This document shows positions 32,788-45,082 of a stretch of DNA of 64,000 nucleotides, piece by piece. This DNA is from Tetraselmis striata (taxonomy: Eukaryota > Chlorophyta > Chlorodendrophyceae > Chlorodendrales > Chlorodendraceae), in NCBI GenBank assembly GCA_006384855.1, contig VCJN01003237.1, positions 25,729 to 89,728 of the forward strand. Reading direction: 5' to 3'. Below the pieces are notes generated by a model. The model saw only the letters and a program-made list of their open reading frames with translations. It was not told the DNA's origin and searched no databases. Each line of letters begins with the position of its first letter. Positions within the stretch are counted from its first letter, which is position 1. Position numbers and translations under genes: made by a program.

Positions 32788-35700
32788 TTATTTATATATA
32801 TATTTTATCTGTATATATGTATATATATATATACATATAATTGTATAGACAGAGAGGGAGAGGGAAGGAGAGAGAGAGAGAGAGAGAGAGAGAATAATGG
32901 CGTCAGGGTGCAGGTTGAAGGGCCCGTGATATAGGTTATATGCAGTCAACGTCCGCGGCACTGTTGTTCACGCCGCAACATGAACGTTACACTCACGTCT
33001 GCCTCTGATTTGTTTCCTTGAGCAGGTTAGCCCAATCCCTTCACCACTGCCAGAGTACAATATCGCGACCTTCAACGGGGGCGGCGATGCCTACCTCACC
33101 TGCAACCTCGAGGACCGCGGCAGCGAGTACGCGGGCACCTGCAGCAACACGCTGTGCCCAGGGCCAGGTGAGAATGCTGTCTAAGATGGCGCTGTGTTAT
33201 GAACGCGGTGCGTTCACCATGGCTTTGCGCCCCGTCCACCAACACAGCATTGTCCGACATCCTGACTGCACTTCCATGAATATGTATCTGCTGCGTTGCC
33301 GGTCACAGGCTGCATTGAGGATGGCGTGAAGCTGCGCTGCGAGAGTCTGTGTATCTGCCACGACGGCCGTGGCCGTCTGTCATGCGGTGTGGACGAGACT
33401 TGCGTGTGCTCCGCCTGTGAGGTGGAGCGCAACGACGACGCAGAGATTTCCCGTATTGAGCAGATCAACCAGAGCCTCCAGCCCCCGGAGTCCAGCGGCG
33501 CTGGCAGTGCGGCTGGCGCTCCAAGCAGCCTGGACGCGGATGTGGTAATCATGCAGGGCGAAGCGGCAGAGACCACCCTGCCCCCGTCCAAGGGCAACAT
33601 GGATGCATACGCTGAGGCCGTGAGCCGCATGGAGCAGAACATGGTTGAGGGTACGCTGGCCTTTGCAGCTTCAGCCGTTGATAAGTCCCATATAGGTGGT
33701 GACGTACAGCTGCAGTGACCGCTCCTTGTCATTGACGCACTTGCCTGCATCGCTGTGTGACTCGCAGGCAACCAGGGCCGCAAGCTGCAGCAGGCAAGCC
33801 AAATCGACGCCGCCATTCAGAACGCCCAGGATGCGCAGTCGCTCGTGGCGAGGCTGGAGGCGCAGGTGTCCACACTGACATCATACATAGAGCAAACTGC
33901 CAAGGCATCCATCGACAATGATCGTCTTCTTCAGGTAATCCCCCCACCCGTGCGGGTGCCTTGCTTCTTTAGAGACCCCGCTGCAGCCCTACGTTGCTGA
34001 CACCTATTGTGCGATGCGCCTGGCAGAATCTCATCAGCAGCGGCCAAGTGCAGCTGACGGCAAGGCAGGACCAGATCCTGAGCACGCTGCAGACGGTCAT
34101 CGACCGCCGCAACGCCGCACAGGAGCTGGCGGAGCGCACCTTTGAGCGCCTGGATCAGCTGACTGCGCTGAGCAACCAGCAGTCGCAGTCGCTGAAGGAG
34201 GTGCAGCAGGTGGCGGAGACGCAGCTGCAGTCCATCCAGGATGCGCAAACGCGTGGCGCGCTTCGCCTATCCCAGGCGTTGGAGCTCCTCGGTCGCGTGC
34301 GCCTCCAACAGTGCGCTTCGCCGACTTTGTACTGCTTTGTTCGTGTGACTCGTGTATGTTGGCCCCAACAGCCTTAACGCCAATGCATTGTGCTTTGTGC
34401 GTCATGCCTGCAGGGAGGTCAACGCGCGGACTGCCCTCCTGGCCAACACGATATGCTCTGAGCGCCAGCGCTCCATCTTTTTTACCATGCAGAACTACGA
34501 GTCTGTGGAGAGCGAGCGCCCACGAGACCGCGACATCGGCCTTTCAAACAAGCTGCTGGCGGGCATGCTGCTGCACAGCTCGAGGCGCGACCGCTCCGTG
34601 TGTGAGAACGACCCCTTCCTCAGCAAAGAGGCGAGCTGCTTTGGCGGCAGGTCCACCACGCCCTTTGGCATCGACCCCGTGTTCAAGCGCGGTGCGGAGC
34701 TGTACCAGCCCGACCTTGACACCACGGAGGACAAGCACATGTAGGTGGCCTGCGCCTCGTGCCACACTGGCACTCGCCCGCGGCATCGCGGCTGCGCTTT
34801 GCACACACGCTAACTGCTGATGCCTCTCGCATTGCAGCTACTACAACTGCTCGGACCTGCCTCTCTTGCTGGCCCCCGTGGAGATCAACACCAGCATGGT
34901 CCCCAACGACCCCACCTTCTGCACGGAGCTCTACAACGGGAACAAAGTGCCATACGGCTTCAAGCCGCTGCCGTGAGTTCTGGCTGCTGGCTATTATTTA
35001 TTTCCCCATTGGTCTTTCATCGCATGCGCTACTGCTCCCCACCGCTGCCGTGCATTCCACGCGAGACGGAATGTAATGCATCCAGCCCCCTCCCCGCACT
35101 CCACTCCCCAGGCTGAAAGGCTACGGCGACGGGTTCCCGATGTTTTTCGACATCAACCTGAGCGAGCAGCGCGCGCAGGACTACCTGGCGTACATGATCC
35201 AGGGGCTATACCTGGACAGCGCCACAGGAGGCGGTGACCAGCGAGTGGGTCACGTACAACAGCGAGCTCTCAGTGTACGCGCACATCCAGGTGGAGTTCA
35301 GCTTCAGCTCCGCCGGGTTGATTGAGGTGTCGCACAGCATCGGCACCCTGCGCACTGATGTCATGTCAACCAGCACCGACTACTGGCGTCTGTTCCTGGA
35401 GGTGGGGCTCCCCGCTCTGGCAGAGCGATTTCGTGCTTTCATACTGTTGTGATGCCGCAATGGAGTTTGTGGGCGCCTGTCATGCGCTGGTGCGGAGTGG
35501 CCGCTTCTGAATTGCCCCCGCCCGGTCCCTTGGCCAGATTGTTGTCTTTGTCGCCATCTTCGTCCAGCTGGCTTACAACATCCTGTGGGCCGTGAGCCGC
35601 CTGCGTGCCGGAGTGCGCTGGGCGCGCCTGCTCACTCACGGCTGGCTCTACTTTGACCTGATCACCATGCTGCTCATGATCATCAACGCCATCAACTGGT

Positions 35701-37076
35701 GGACGTTCACCTTCAGCGACACGGTCGACTTTTCCATCAAGGAGCGCTATGCGGTGTACGCGGACCTCGACAGCCCCGCGAACTTCCTGGCGCTCGACAG
35801 CAACGGCGCTGACCTGCAAGAGCTTGCGGCCAGCATCACCGACCTCAAGACGCTGCTCAACCGCTACACGCAGTACTTTGCCATCGCCGGCGTCGTCATC
35901 ATCCTCAACGTGGTCCGCATGCTGAAGGCGATGGATTTCCAGCCGCGCCTGGGCATTGTCACCCGCTCGCTGCTGTATGCCGGCTCGGACCTGGGCCACT
36001 TTTTCGTCATGAGCGGCGCTGTGTTCATGAGCTACGTGCTCATGGGGCACCTGCTGTTTGGGCAGTACATCGACTCGTTCTCCAGCGTGCCCAACTCGCT
36101 CACCACCTGCTTTGCGCTGGTGCTGGGCGACATCGAGGTCAACAGCGAGCTGCAGGAGCTGCCGGGAACCATGAAGAGCGTCGGGGCGCTCTTCTTCTGG
36201 ACCTACATGATCCTCGTCTTCCTGGTGTTGCTGAATTTCCTGCTGGCCATCATTGTCGACGCCTTCTCAGAGGTGAAGAGCAAGACCAGCGACACGATCG
36301 GTGTGCCGCAGGAGGTGACGCGCATCGCGGTCGACAAGACCCGCAGCGCCATGCGTATGTGCGGCAAGCAGTACGTCAACGACAGGGAGGCGCGCGAAGT
36401 GCTCAAGGCCGTCTACAAGGCGCGGAAGGCCGCGGATGAGGAGACCGACCAGAAGCGCGAGCTGCTGGACGAGCACGAGGCGAAGGAGGAGGTCAAGACC
36501 ATCCCCATTGGCAACAAGCACATCAGCTCCAAGGCTCTCGCCAACCTGTTTTACACCATCCTCGACCCCGCCGCTGATGATGAGGAGGCGGGCAGCGGCA
36601 AGCCCGACGCATCCGTGACAGTCGTCAAGCAAGGCCTGTGCGGCAAGAGTGAGATCACTCCGGATCTGGATGAGGTCGCTGACGCGTTGGTGGACCGCTT
36701 CGGCGAGTACGAGGACGAAGTTGAGCTGGACGAAACGGAGGCCATCATCAGCGCGCCGCCCGCGCGCCCCGGCTCAGTTGACTCGGGCAGCGACGAGGAG
36801 CTGCTCCGCCGCCTGGATGACATCTCCACCGACCGCGACCGCCTGCAGCGCCAGGTGGCGGCACTCCTGGCCGCCAGCCCTGCGGCGCAGGAAGAGCTCA
36901 AGAAGCAGGCGGAAGCGGCCATGGAGAAGCGCCGGGCCGGTCCTGGCCCCAGCCGCCTCGCCAGCACCTCTTCAGCTGAGGCCATATCCACGGAGCCTGT
37001 CAACATGCCGTCCATCTCTGAGGACGACGCCGAGCAGATTCGCGTGAACCTCATCCGCAGCCAGACCTCCAAGTGA
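29164..37076 (+). CDS. PKD2: Polycystin-2 (PKD2/TRPP) cation channel, one frameshift
   Basis: Non-selective cation channel of the TRPP family; in Chlamydomonas it sits in the flagellar membrane and acts in mating and calcium signalling. Sixteen exons: 29164-29283, 29826-30080, 30264-30360, 30509-30741, 30963-31079, 31204-31323, 31558-31773, 31925-32518, 33026-33167, 33309-33650, 33768-33934, 34027-34310, 34414-34740, 34838-34972, 35112-35401 and 35538-37076. About 1658 residues, near the ~1626 I recall for Chlamydomonas PKD2. TM1 is VFLVLYFAMLFL (exon 3). The large luminal loop has Cys-rich parts (CGDGVC, FGCRADCG; exon 10 CxCx clusters) and coiled coil (exons 11-12). Exon 15 gives IQGLYLDSAT and WVTYNSELSVYAHI; exon 16 holds TM2-TM6, pore TCFALVLGDIEV (filter LGD 36123-36131), NFLLAIIVDAF and an acidic, coiled-coil tail. 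Exon 15 has one surplus base near 35226-35231. Exon 6 might start at 31162 instead. Confidence 0.93.
32527..32896 (+). repeat. CT/TA/GA compound microsatellite in PKD2 intron 8
   Basis: A pyrimidine-rich (CT)n stretch (32,560-32,783) with two poly-C runs is followed by an AT-rich TATATA core (32,790-32,843) and then (GA)n (32,850-32,893). The CT and GA halves are complementary, so the transcript could fold into a hairpin with the TA core near the loop. It lies fully inside the intron. Confidence 0.9.
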
Positions 37077-38205
37077 TGCGGTCACTGTGAACGCCTGCGA
37101 CTGCTCGAGACAGCGACCACCGGCAACGTCGGCCTGCTTGGTCACGATCGTCCCACGCGGTGGCGTTGTGGACTCCGTTCAACTCGAGCTGCACTCCAAC
37201 GGGGTCCTCCATCCTTGCGTCCATGCGACTGGCATGCTCATCGCTTCCAAGAACTTCATTTCTCTCATCTTTTAATTAATGGCGCTGTCGCTGTTCACCC
37301 GTACGGGGGGGGGGAGCAGCAGCGCCTCATAGGGGACGTAGCCGCTGTTTGCCTATGTCTCACAACGGCCGGTCCCTCTCACTCATGCTTTCCTCTTCTT
37401 TTAAGTCTAGGGGATGCGCCGACAGGGGCGTCAATTAATCCTTAGAGGTGCAGCCGCACATGCAACTCTGAATCCCCTGCGACAGCGCTGAATCCCCCCC
37501 CCCCCCCCCCCTTTCTATACCGCCCCAGCGGCGATGGCGGCATTTCATCTGTCTTTTCCATGTTGTATACTTTTCCACAAATATCAATTAAGCAGTTGGC
37601 ATCATAGCATTTATTCAGGAAATAGTCATTAATAATATATATATATATATATATATACAGAAATGCGCCGGTGCACATACTTATCCATTCATTTGCACGT
37701 GTTATCGTTATCCATAACAGATACAGCTATCCTACGTGTGCATATACATAATTAGCTATGTTGAGTTGCAACATTGACTTGAAGGTGCGCTCCGCAATAT
37801 CGCCTGAAAGTCCGCTGCTGATACTCTCAGAACGATTTATCTGGATGATACAACAATTCCACATTTCACCACTTCAGTGCTCTTCAAAGGGCTGCTGCAT
37901 GCAAGCAGCCCGCAGCGATTGGCTGCTGGAATTCATACATTCTACAGGTGAGCAACTTTACAACTCGTATTGCATTACAACCTCTGACTTTCGCGTGGCA
38001 GCTATCTCAGAGCTATTGCTATGCAGCTCAGCTGCTCAAGCAAGACCGATGCGCCAAAACATGACTGTGCCGAGCTGTGCTGCCAGTCTGGGGTTATTTA
38101 ATAGTTATGGTGGCAACTGACTACATGTCCTACACATACGTGTTCCTGCCAAGGATTGACGGACAGTGTAGTAAACGCTTCGGACGATCCTCCTGCTATG
38201 GGTCA
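37077..38205. other. Intergenic region between convergent PKD2 and HRQ1
   Basis: This contains the 3' UTRs of both genes. On the HRQ1 (minus) strand, TGTAA, the usual chlorophyte polyadenylation signal, occurs twice at about 37,960-37,982, roughly 230 nt past the stop. A ~17-base poly-C lies near 37,495-37,511 and a short (TA)n at about 37,638-37,658. No additional gene was found. Confidence 0.6.
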
Positions 38206-41200
38206 TCAATGGTCGCGAGTGGGCTTCTTCCCTAGCGCGGCGTACCCGCCGCCTGAGAGCTCCATCCAGGTGCACAGCAGCCCCTCCAGCAGCAGCCGGC
38301 ACGCGTCCTTGGCGCTGCCCGCCCCGCCCTCAGCGCACGCACGGTCCGCGAGGCCGGGGAGCACGCAGCTGGGGCAGCCTCGCGCGCAGCGACAGCCCGA
38401 CACGATGTCCAGCAGCTCGCGCAGGAAGTCTGAGGTCAGCATGCGCTCATACGCCTGCAGGTTGCCAGGGAGGGAGGGGGTCAGGGCTGGGGCAAACTGA
38501 CAGGACAGAGCAGGGCCGTGCTGGGCTGTGGGATGCCTCACAACCAACTGGCAGGTGGTCAGGTTGAGGGCCGGGGAGGCCAGGGCGCCCAACCTTTCCA
38601 ACCACACCGATCCCGCCTAAAAGCGCCAGCCATCGCAATGGGCCATTGGGCAAAAAGGATCGTCGCCGGGGGGGAGGGGGGGGGGGGGAGATGGTGAGAT
38701 GTATGGATGCCAGATGGCGAATGTCACCCGGGGGGGGGGGGGGGGGGGGGGGGGCAGACATGACAGGTGGAGGCAGGGCGGAGGCTGCAAGGCAGGAGCG
38801 CACCCTCGTAGAAGTCGTAAATGAAGATGGTGGGTAGCTCCGTGTCCTCATGCGCCACTGATGTGAGGCCCTTGATGTCGGAGGAGTCGCAGAGCGAGTA
38901 GCAGGGGACCTGCGCAGAGATGGCCAGGCACGCATCTCGGAATGCTGCCCCCGTCCCTCCGTACCTCCAGCACAAGAGCGGGTCAGCAAGGGGGGTGGGT
39001 CCGGCCACCTTGAGCAGGGCCAGCTTCTTGATGCCCTCCATCGCCTGCAGGATGTCAAACCCGCCCGCCTTCCAGCTTCTTGCTGATCTCCAGCGGCACC
39101 GTTATCCACAGCGCCCTGCTCACCGGGACAGCCCACTGGTCAATCAGGGCGCCCCCCCCCCCCCCCCCCCCCTCCCGCGCCCCCTCCATCTGTGTCCGGC
39201 CCTTAATCACGGGAGCGGGAGGGCGAGCAATGCACCGAGCCCCCCCCCCCCCCCCCCCCCCCCGGGCTCTGAAAAGATCGCCCCAGGTGAGACTGGGGCT
39301 ATCATATGACGGCTACACTGATGGGCACCGTTAGGCTCAAAGCCCTGGGTGCTTTGTCTATGTCAGTTTGCTCGCGTACATACCGCACGCTCCTGCAGGT
39401 GTTTTACCCTGCAGGGTCGGACAAGCGCACCCGGTGTTTCGAAGATGTTCACCGCGGAGTACACTTGTGCCATAACTTCCCCCTGCGCGCATCATCCACA
39501 GGAATCCCAGGCGCGGTGTGCGGCGCTCACTTGGTCTGCAGCGTGGTGGCAGGGTACTCCTCGCGCGGCAGCGCCCGCTCGTACAGCACCTTGCGCGTGT
39601 AGAGGTTGTAGCGCACGTAGCCCACCACGTGGTGCTGCACGCAGACGTCGCCCCAGCCCACGAGCGCGCCGCCCAGCCGCTTGTGCGCCACCACGCCGCT
39701 GATGGCGAGCGCCACCTTTTCTTTGGGCCGCGTGAACTGGTTGCCCGAGAACTTCTCCACCACCACCTGCAGGGCGCCGCGGTCCAGGCGCCGCACAATG
39801 TACGCCTCCTGCGGCCCGACAAGCCCAGCAGCTCGTCAATTGCGAGCCGCCAGAGTGCCGATGGAGGGCAAGCACCCACTTACCCTAATTGTGGAATGTG
39901 GTAGCGCGGGACACGTTGTGAACTTTGGACAACAAGTCTGCAATGGCGGCAGGATACAAAGCTCCAGGGGCTCATCCAGCAACTGTGGAGGGGTTTCGGA
40001 GTTCTGGAGAATGCTGCCAAGGACCAATAATAACTATTGTTTGAACGGATACCGATGACATCACTACAACACATACGCAACATTGGGTGACATGCCAGGC
40101 AGGCGATCGAACCTGGCGGTGCAGCAGGATGGCATCCACGTGAGCGACGCTGTCGACCTTGTTACCATCGACCTCCTCAATCACGGAGCCGTCCGCAGTA
40201 TTGATGATCTGCACGTGCACATGGCGCATCAAATGGCCGTGCGGTACTGTTCTTGGAACGCAAAGCTGGGCAGCTCATTAGCGAGCGGGAATACACCACT
40301 CCCTGTGCGGAACTCAAGGCTGAGTGGGGAAGTGGGGAAAGACAGAAGATGCGGTTGGGGGGGGGGGGGGGTGGGGCGGGAGGGGGGGTTGCCTTGTAGG
40401 CGTCACTGGAGATGTTCCCGCGGATGCCGGTGGAGGGCGGCAGCTGCTGCATCGGCCGGAAGCAGCGGCTTGCGAAGCACTGCTGGCAAAACTGCGACCT
40501 CAGCAGCTCGTTGACGCCGGTCTTGAATGACACCCCGAAGACGCGCACGTCGGCCGCTGCGAAAGGAGGGGGGGGGGGGGGGGGGGGGCAGCAAGAGCAA
40601 ATCAGTGGCAGTAGGAAACGTAGAGTGGAGAAGACAACGTAAGGGGTATGGGTGGAACAGAAGACCACCAAAGGGGGGGGGGGGGGGGGAGCAGCAAGAG
40701 CGAATCAGTGGCAGTAGGATCAGTGGAGAATCAGTGGACAAGCAAGGGGTATGGGGGGAATAGGAGACCAGGAGAGGGGGGGGGGGGGGGGGGGGGGGGG
40801 CGCACTTGTGAGGGGAACCTCGTGTGCCGCAAACATGAGGTGGAACTTGACGAGCCCTGGGTTGTCAGTGTCGATCAGAGCCTCCTCGCACCCGCGGCTG
40901 AAGTACTCGTGCGGGTGCGCCATGTAGTAGTGGTCCTGCCAGCGCCGTAATCAGGCGTGAGCATAGCCAGGGCAGTAGCTAAGCACAGACGCGGGCAGCA
41001 CTCAAAGGTACTCTGACTCAGTTTAAGCGCTGAAGGTCGGTGACTTTGCAATGCATAAGCCAGAACATCGGAAATATTCCAACGCAGGGCTGTTGCCCAC
41101 TAGCGGTAGCCGTGCTGCATTGCTCCACACGCAAAACGACGCTCCGCACACAACCAGGAGAAGCAATGCGTTGCCGAGGCGGGCACGGACAGGGCGCGGT

Positions 41201-44200
41201 GGTCAGTCTGTGCGGGGCATTGGGGACCCACCAGCGGGGACTCGTTGGCGACTACTACCGCCAGGGAGGCGGCATTGCGGCGCCCGGCACGTCCCGCCTG
41301 TTGACCAGACACGATCAAAGGAAGCAAGTCAGTGACCCTGGCCTCTTGGCCCCAGCCCACTGGCTGCAGCAATGCTTGGCCAACCTTTGTGCCGTGTTGC
41401 CAGGAAACTTCATGATCGTCAACCGAGAAGCAGCAAAAGAATGACAATTACATTCTAACAATCATTGGAAGGATCCCTTCTAGCGATTACACTGGATAAT
41501 ATCTTCCAGACGGGGCTTCGGGGGAGTCAGACTTGTGGCCTTGAAGACAACAGATGCGGTAAAGCTGTTTGGCCAAGGGGGAGGGAGGGGAGGGGGGGGG
41601 GGGGGGGGGGGATGCGCACCTGTTGCCAGAGTTCGTGCATGTGTACCGGCACCCCAAAGTGCAGCGTGACGTCCAGCTCGCCGACGTCGATGCCCAGCTC
41701 CAGCGCATTGGTGGCCACCAGCCCCCGCAGCTGCCCCGCCGCGAGCCGCTCCTCGATCAGCTTGCGCTCCGCGGCGCTGTACCCTGCCCGGTATGACTCC
41801 ACCATGCTGGCCAGCCCCTTGGTGTCACGCTTCTTCATCAGCTGCGCATCTCAGAACCCAATGCACAAGACACAACGATCAGCTCTGCGCATCTCAGCGC
41901 GCATGCCGACATGCCCCATGCTACAGTCCAACATGGCACCTTATTCTTGCAGCAACTAACTGTACGAGTAGCGACTACATGTCGCGGCTTCTGCCCGCCG
42001 TTTTTTTTGTGTGGCGAATGTCCATCTGCACACAGCTGCGGGCGCTGAGTAGAAATAAAGATGGCAATTGTAAACGTGATAATAGGGGATATGCCTCAGC
42101 AGATTAATTCGCCAAACACCCAAATGGGTGGGCCATGTACGCCATTTAGCTGCGTTTTGCCCGTTCCAACACCTGGCCATGTCCGTTATTTCTACGCCAC
42201 CCGTCTAAGAGGCTACGCCACCCCCTCCAGAAGGCTTACACCCATGGCTTTGGGGGCGGAAATATCAACGCGATCACCCCCCCCCCCCCCCCCCCCCCCC
42301 ACTTCCCTTTAGCGTCCCTCTATAGGCCTGCATCCAGGGAGACCCCATTGCACTATGGGCGGCACCCACCTTGCTCATCGTGTACTTGGCAATGATCTCG
42401 GTCAGCTGGACGCGCAAGCGGTGCAAGAGCTCTCAGCAGAAGCCTTGGTGTTGTGAGCATTCTAGCGCCAGCCGGGCCTGGCCAGGCCCAGCCCTACTCT
42501 CTTGTGCACATGCCTATATATCCCATGCGCCAGGCACAGACTCTGAACGCCGTGGAGCTGCGAGGAGACGGGCGAGGCGCACCTTTCTGGCCGGCACAAA
42601 CGCCAGCGTCTTCAGGCCGGCCTTGACAAGATCTGCCAGGATGTCAGCGGCCTCCAAGTACGTGCTCCGCATCACCTCCTCGCCATCCTCTGTGCTCTCC
42701 ATTGGCGGCTGCCACAAGACGACGTGCTTCTCGCCACAGGGAGCCCCGCTCTCTGCGCACGCCTCCACCTTCCGGCCACCAAGGCCGCAGCCCAACCGCA
42801 CTTAGAACTCATTTGTAACCAATCGCCAATGGATGGATGCTCCCTGGCCTTGATTTGCACGCACAGGTACCCATCCGATGACGACTCCCCCTCCCGCCAT
42901 AAGTAGGCCATGGTAGACTGCGCCAGGCTGGGATGTCTCTGAGCTCTATGTCCACACAAAGCCAGCTAGGTGCGTCGCAAACCATGAGCATGCATGTCAC
43001 GTAATGCAGCGATCCACTCACCGGCAGCGAGGTGAGGCTCTGCACGTGTCGTGCCGGGTTCCCGATCGTCGCAGATGCGGCGATGACCTGTGGCTCGGAG
43101 TCATATAGCGTCCTGCACAGCCGCAGCAGCCGCCGGAGCACCAGGGCAAAGTGCGACCCAAAGAGGCCTCTGTCCAGCGCATCATGGCACGACGCACATA
43201 ATCCGGCCGTCAGTGCACAGTGTTCTTCCCGTCCGCCCCCCCCCCCCCCCCCTGATAAACCCGCACATGCTTCCCGCAAAATAAACAATGGGCAGCCGTC
43301 CTCATGGTCAGAATGACCAGTAATAATGAGTAGGGATCTATAGCTTTGGCAGACTTTAGGTGGGTGACGATCACCGCTGATACAACTTTTGGATGAACCC
43401 TTGCCCCTTAACAATATTGTTATTGCCACACTGCGCTATACATTAGCGAATGGGGAATCTCGTCGGTTTGAAGCGTTGAGAGGTGTTGAGATTGCTGTCT
43501 GAGGACAGTGCTGCCGTACGCATCCTTAACATGGGGTAAATGGGCTCAGGGCTGACGCTAGCACTGCCTCGATGCCAGATTATGAGCGCAGCAGTCCTCA
43601 GGAAGGGGGAGGGGGGAGGAGGGGGGGGGGGGGGGTACCTGTAGTGATGCGCCTCATCGATGACGATGAATTGCAGCTTGCGCAGGAAGGGCGCCCACAG
43701 GCTGTGGTTGGGCAGCAGCGAGCAGTGCAGCATGTCCGGGTTGGTCATAATGACACGCGCCTTGCGCCGGATGGTTGGTCGCTCCGTGACAGGCGTATCC
43801 CCTGTAACCCGCGGCCAGGTGTTAGATGGAAACAAGCCCGCCAAAGGAGAAGACGCCCAGGGGGATGAGGGGTAGGGGTGCTCAACACATTCATGCCTTG
43901 CTCCTGTAGAATCAGGACCGCAGGAGGTGATAACTCCCTTACTGTCGTCAACCGAGAGGCCAAGTGTAGAAATGCGGCGATTAAACAGCGATACAAGGGG
44001 ACATCTCTCTAAGCCACTTGGCTGTGCAAATGCGTCCGAGCTGATCAGATGCACGGTGTGCCTGCCACCGATTGGGTAAGACGAATGGCCATCGGCAAGA
44101 TGGGGAGGCAAGCGCGACAGATGATCTTTCACCACCAGAAACAGCACGATGAAACCGCTCACGCATCGCCCCCGGGGATGTCCAGCCCACACCCTCACCG

Positions 44201-45051
44201 TCGTATATATGGACCTCGCTCTTCTCCAGCGCCTTCACCGCCTTGGCCATGCGTGCGTCTGTGCTAGCACTCGCTTGCGCCGCCGCTTGCATCCTCCCCA
44301 TGTACCCCCTCAGTTTACCCTAGCTGGTCACGTGCCAACGCCTGGCGGGCAACATCAATCCGCCAATTGAGGGAAGTGGGGGGGGGGGGGGGGGGGGTCA
44401 GCATACACTCCCACCTTGTACATGCGACCAGCATCATGCAAGACTGCGCAGTGACATCCCTTGTCAGAACGAGGCGTGCATGAGGTGTGATCGGGACTTG
44501 TGTACAGTACAAATGCTGTCCCACTGCTAGCACTGTGATGGCAGCAAATTGCATGACAACTGTCGTGAGGTATAGCAATATTGCCTAAATATGGCACGGG
44601 GTGCTGCAGACGGGGGCTCAGTGATAGTACTGCAGATGCCCCGGCAGTTGCTTGCATAGATTTGAATGGGAAAAACTATGCAGATTGCAACATGCGGTGA
44701 TGTGCTGCGCCGCACCCTACTGGCCAATGATTGATGTATGAGTCGCACGGCCCAAATCTCACGGTTTGGTAGATTTCAACGTTCTGATGCAACGTTCTCA
44801 GCCAATCGATGCAGAAAGTCAGGGAGAGCAGGGAAGGAAGGGGGGAGCATCAATGCTGTACTCCTACAAGGAGCGGGTCAGCCCCACCTTGAGAGGGAAC
44901 AGGAAGATCGCCCGTGCGTCTCCCTGGCTGGACAGCAGAGCCTCTAGGACCGGAATGTAAAAGACCAGTGATTTCCCGGACGCCGTCGCTGCGCCCAAAG
45001 GACAGGGAACAGGTTGAGGTACGGCGCATTATGAATCAAGATACATACGTT

Positions 45052-45082
<31 letters not shown>

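Noticed and set aside
39148..39309. Proline- and glycine-rich open frames over G/C runs in HRQ1 and TRM10 introns
   Set aside because: They arise because homopolymers lack stop codons. The conserved exons lie on either side in defined phases.
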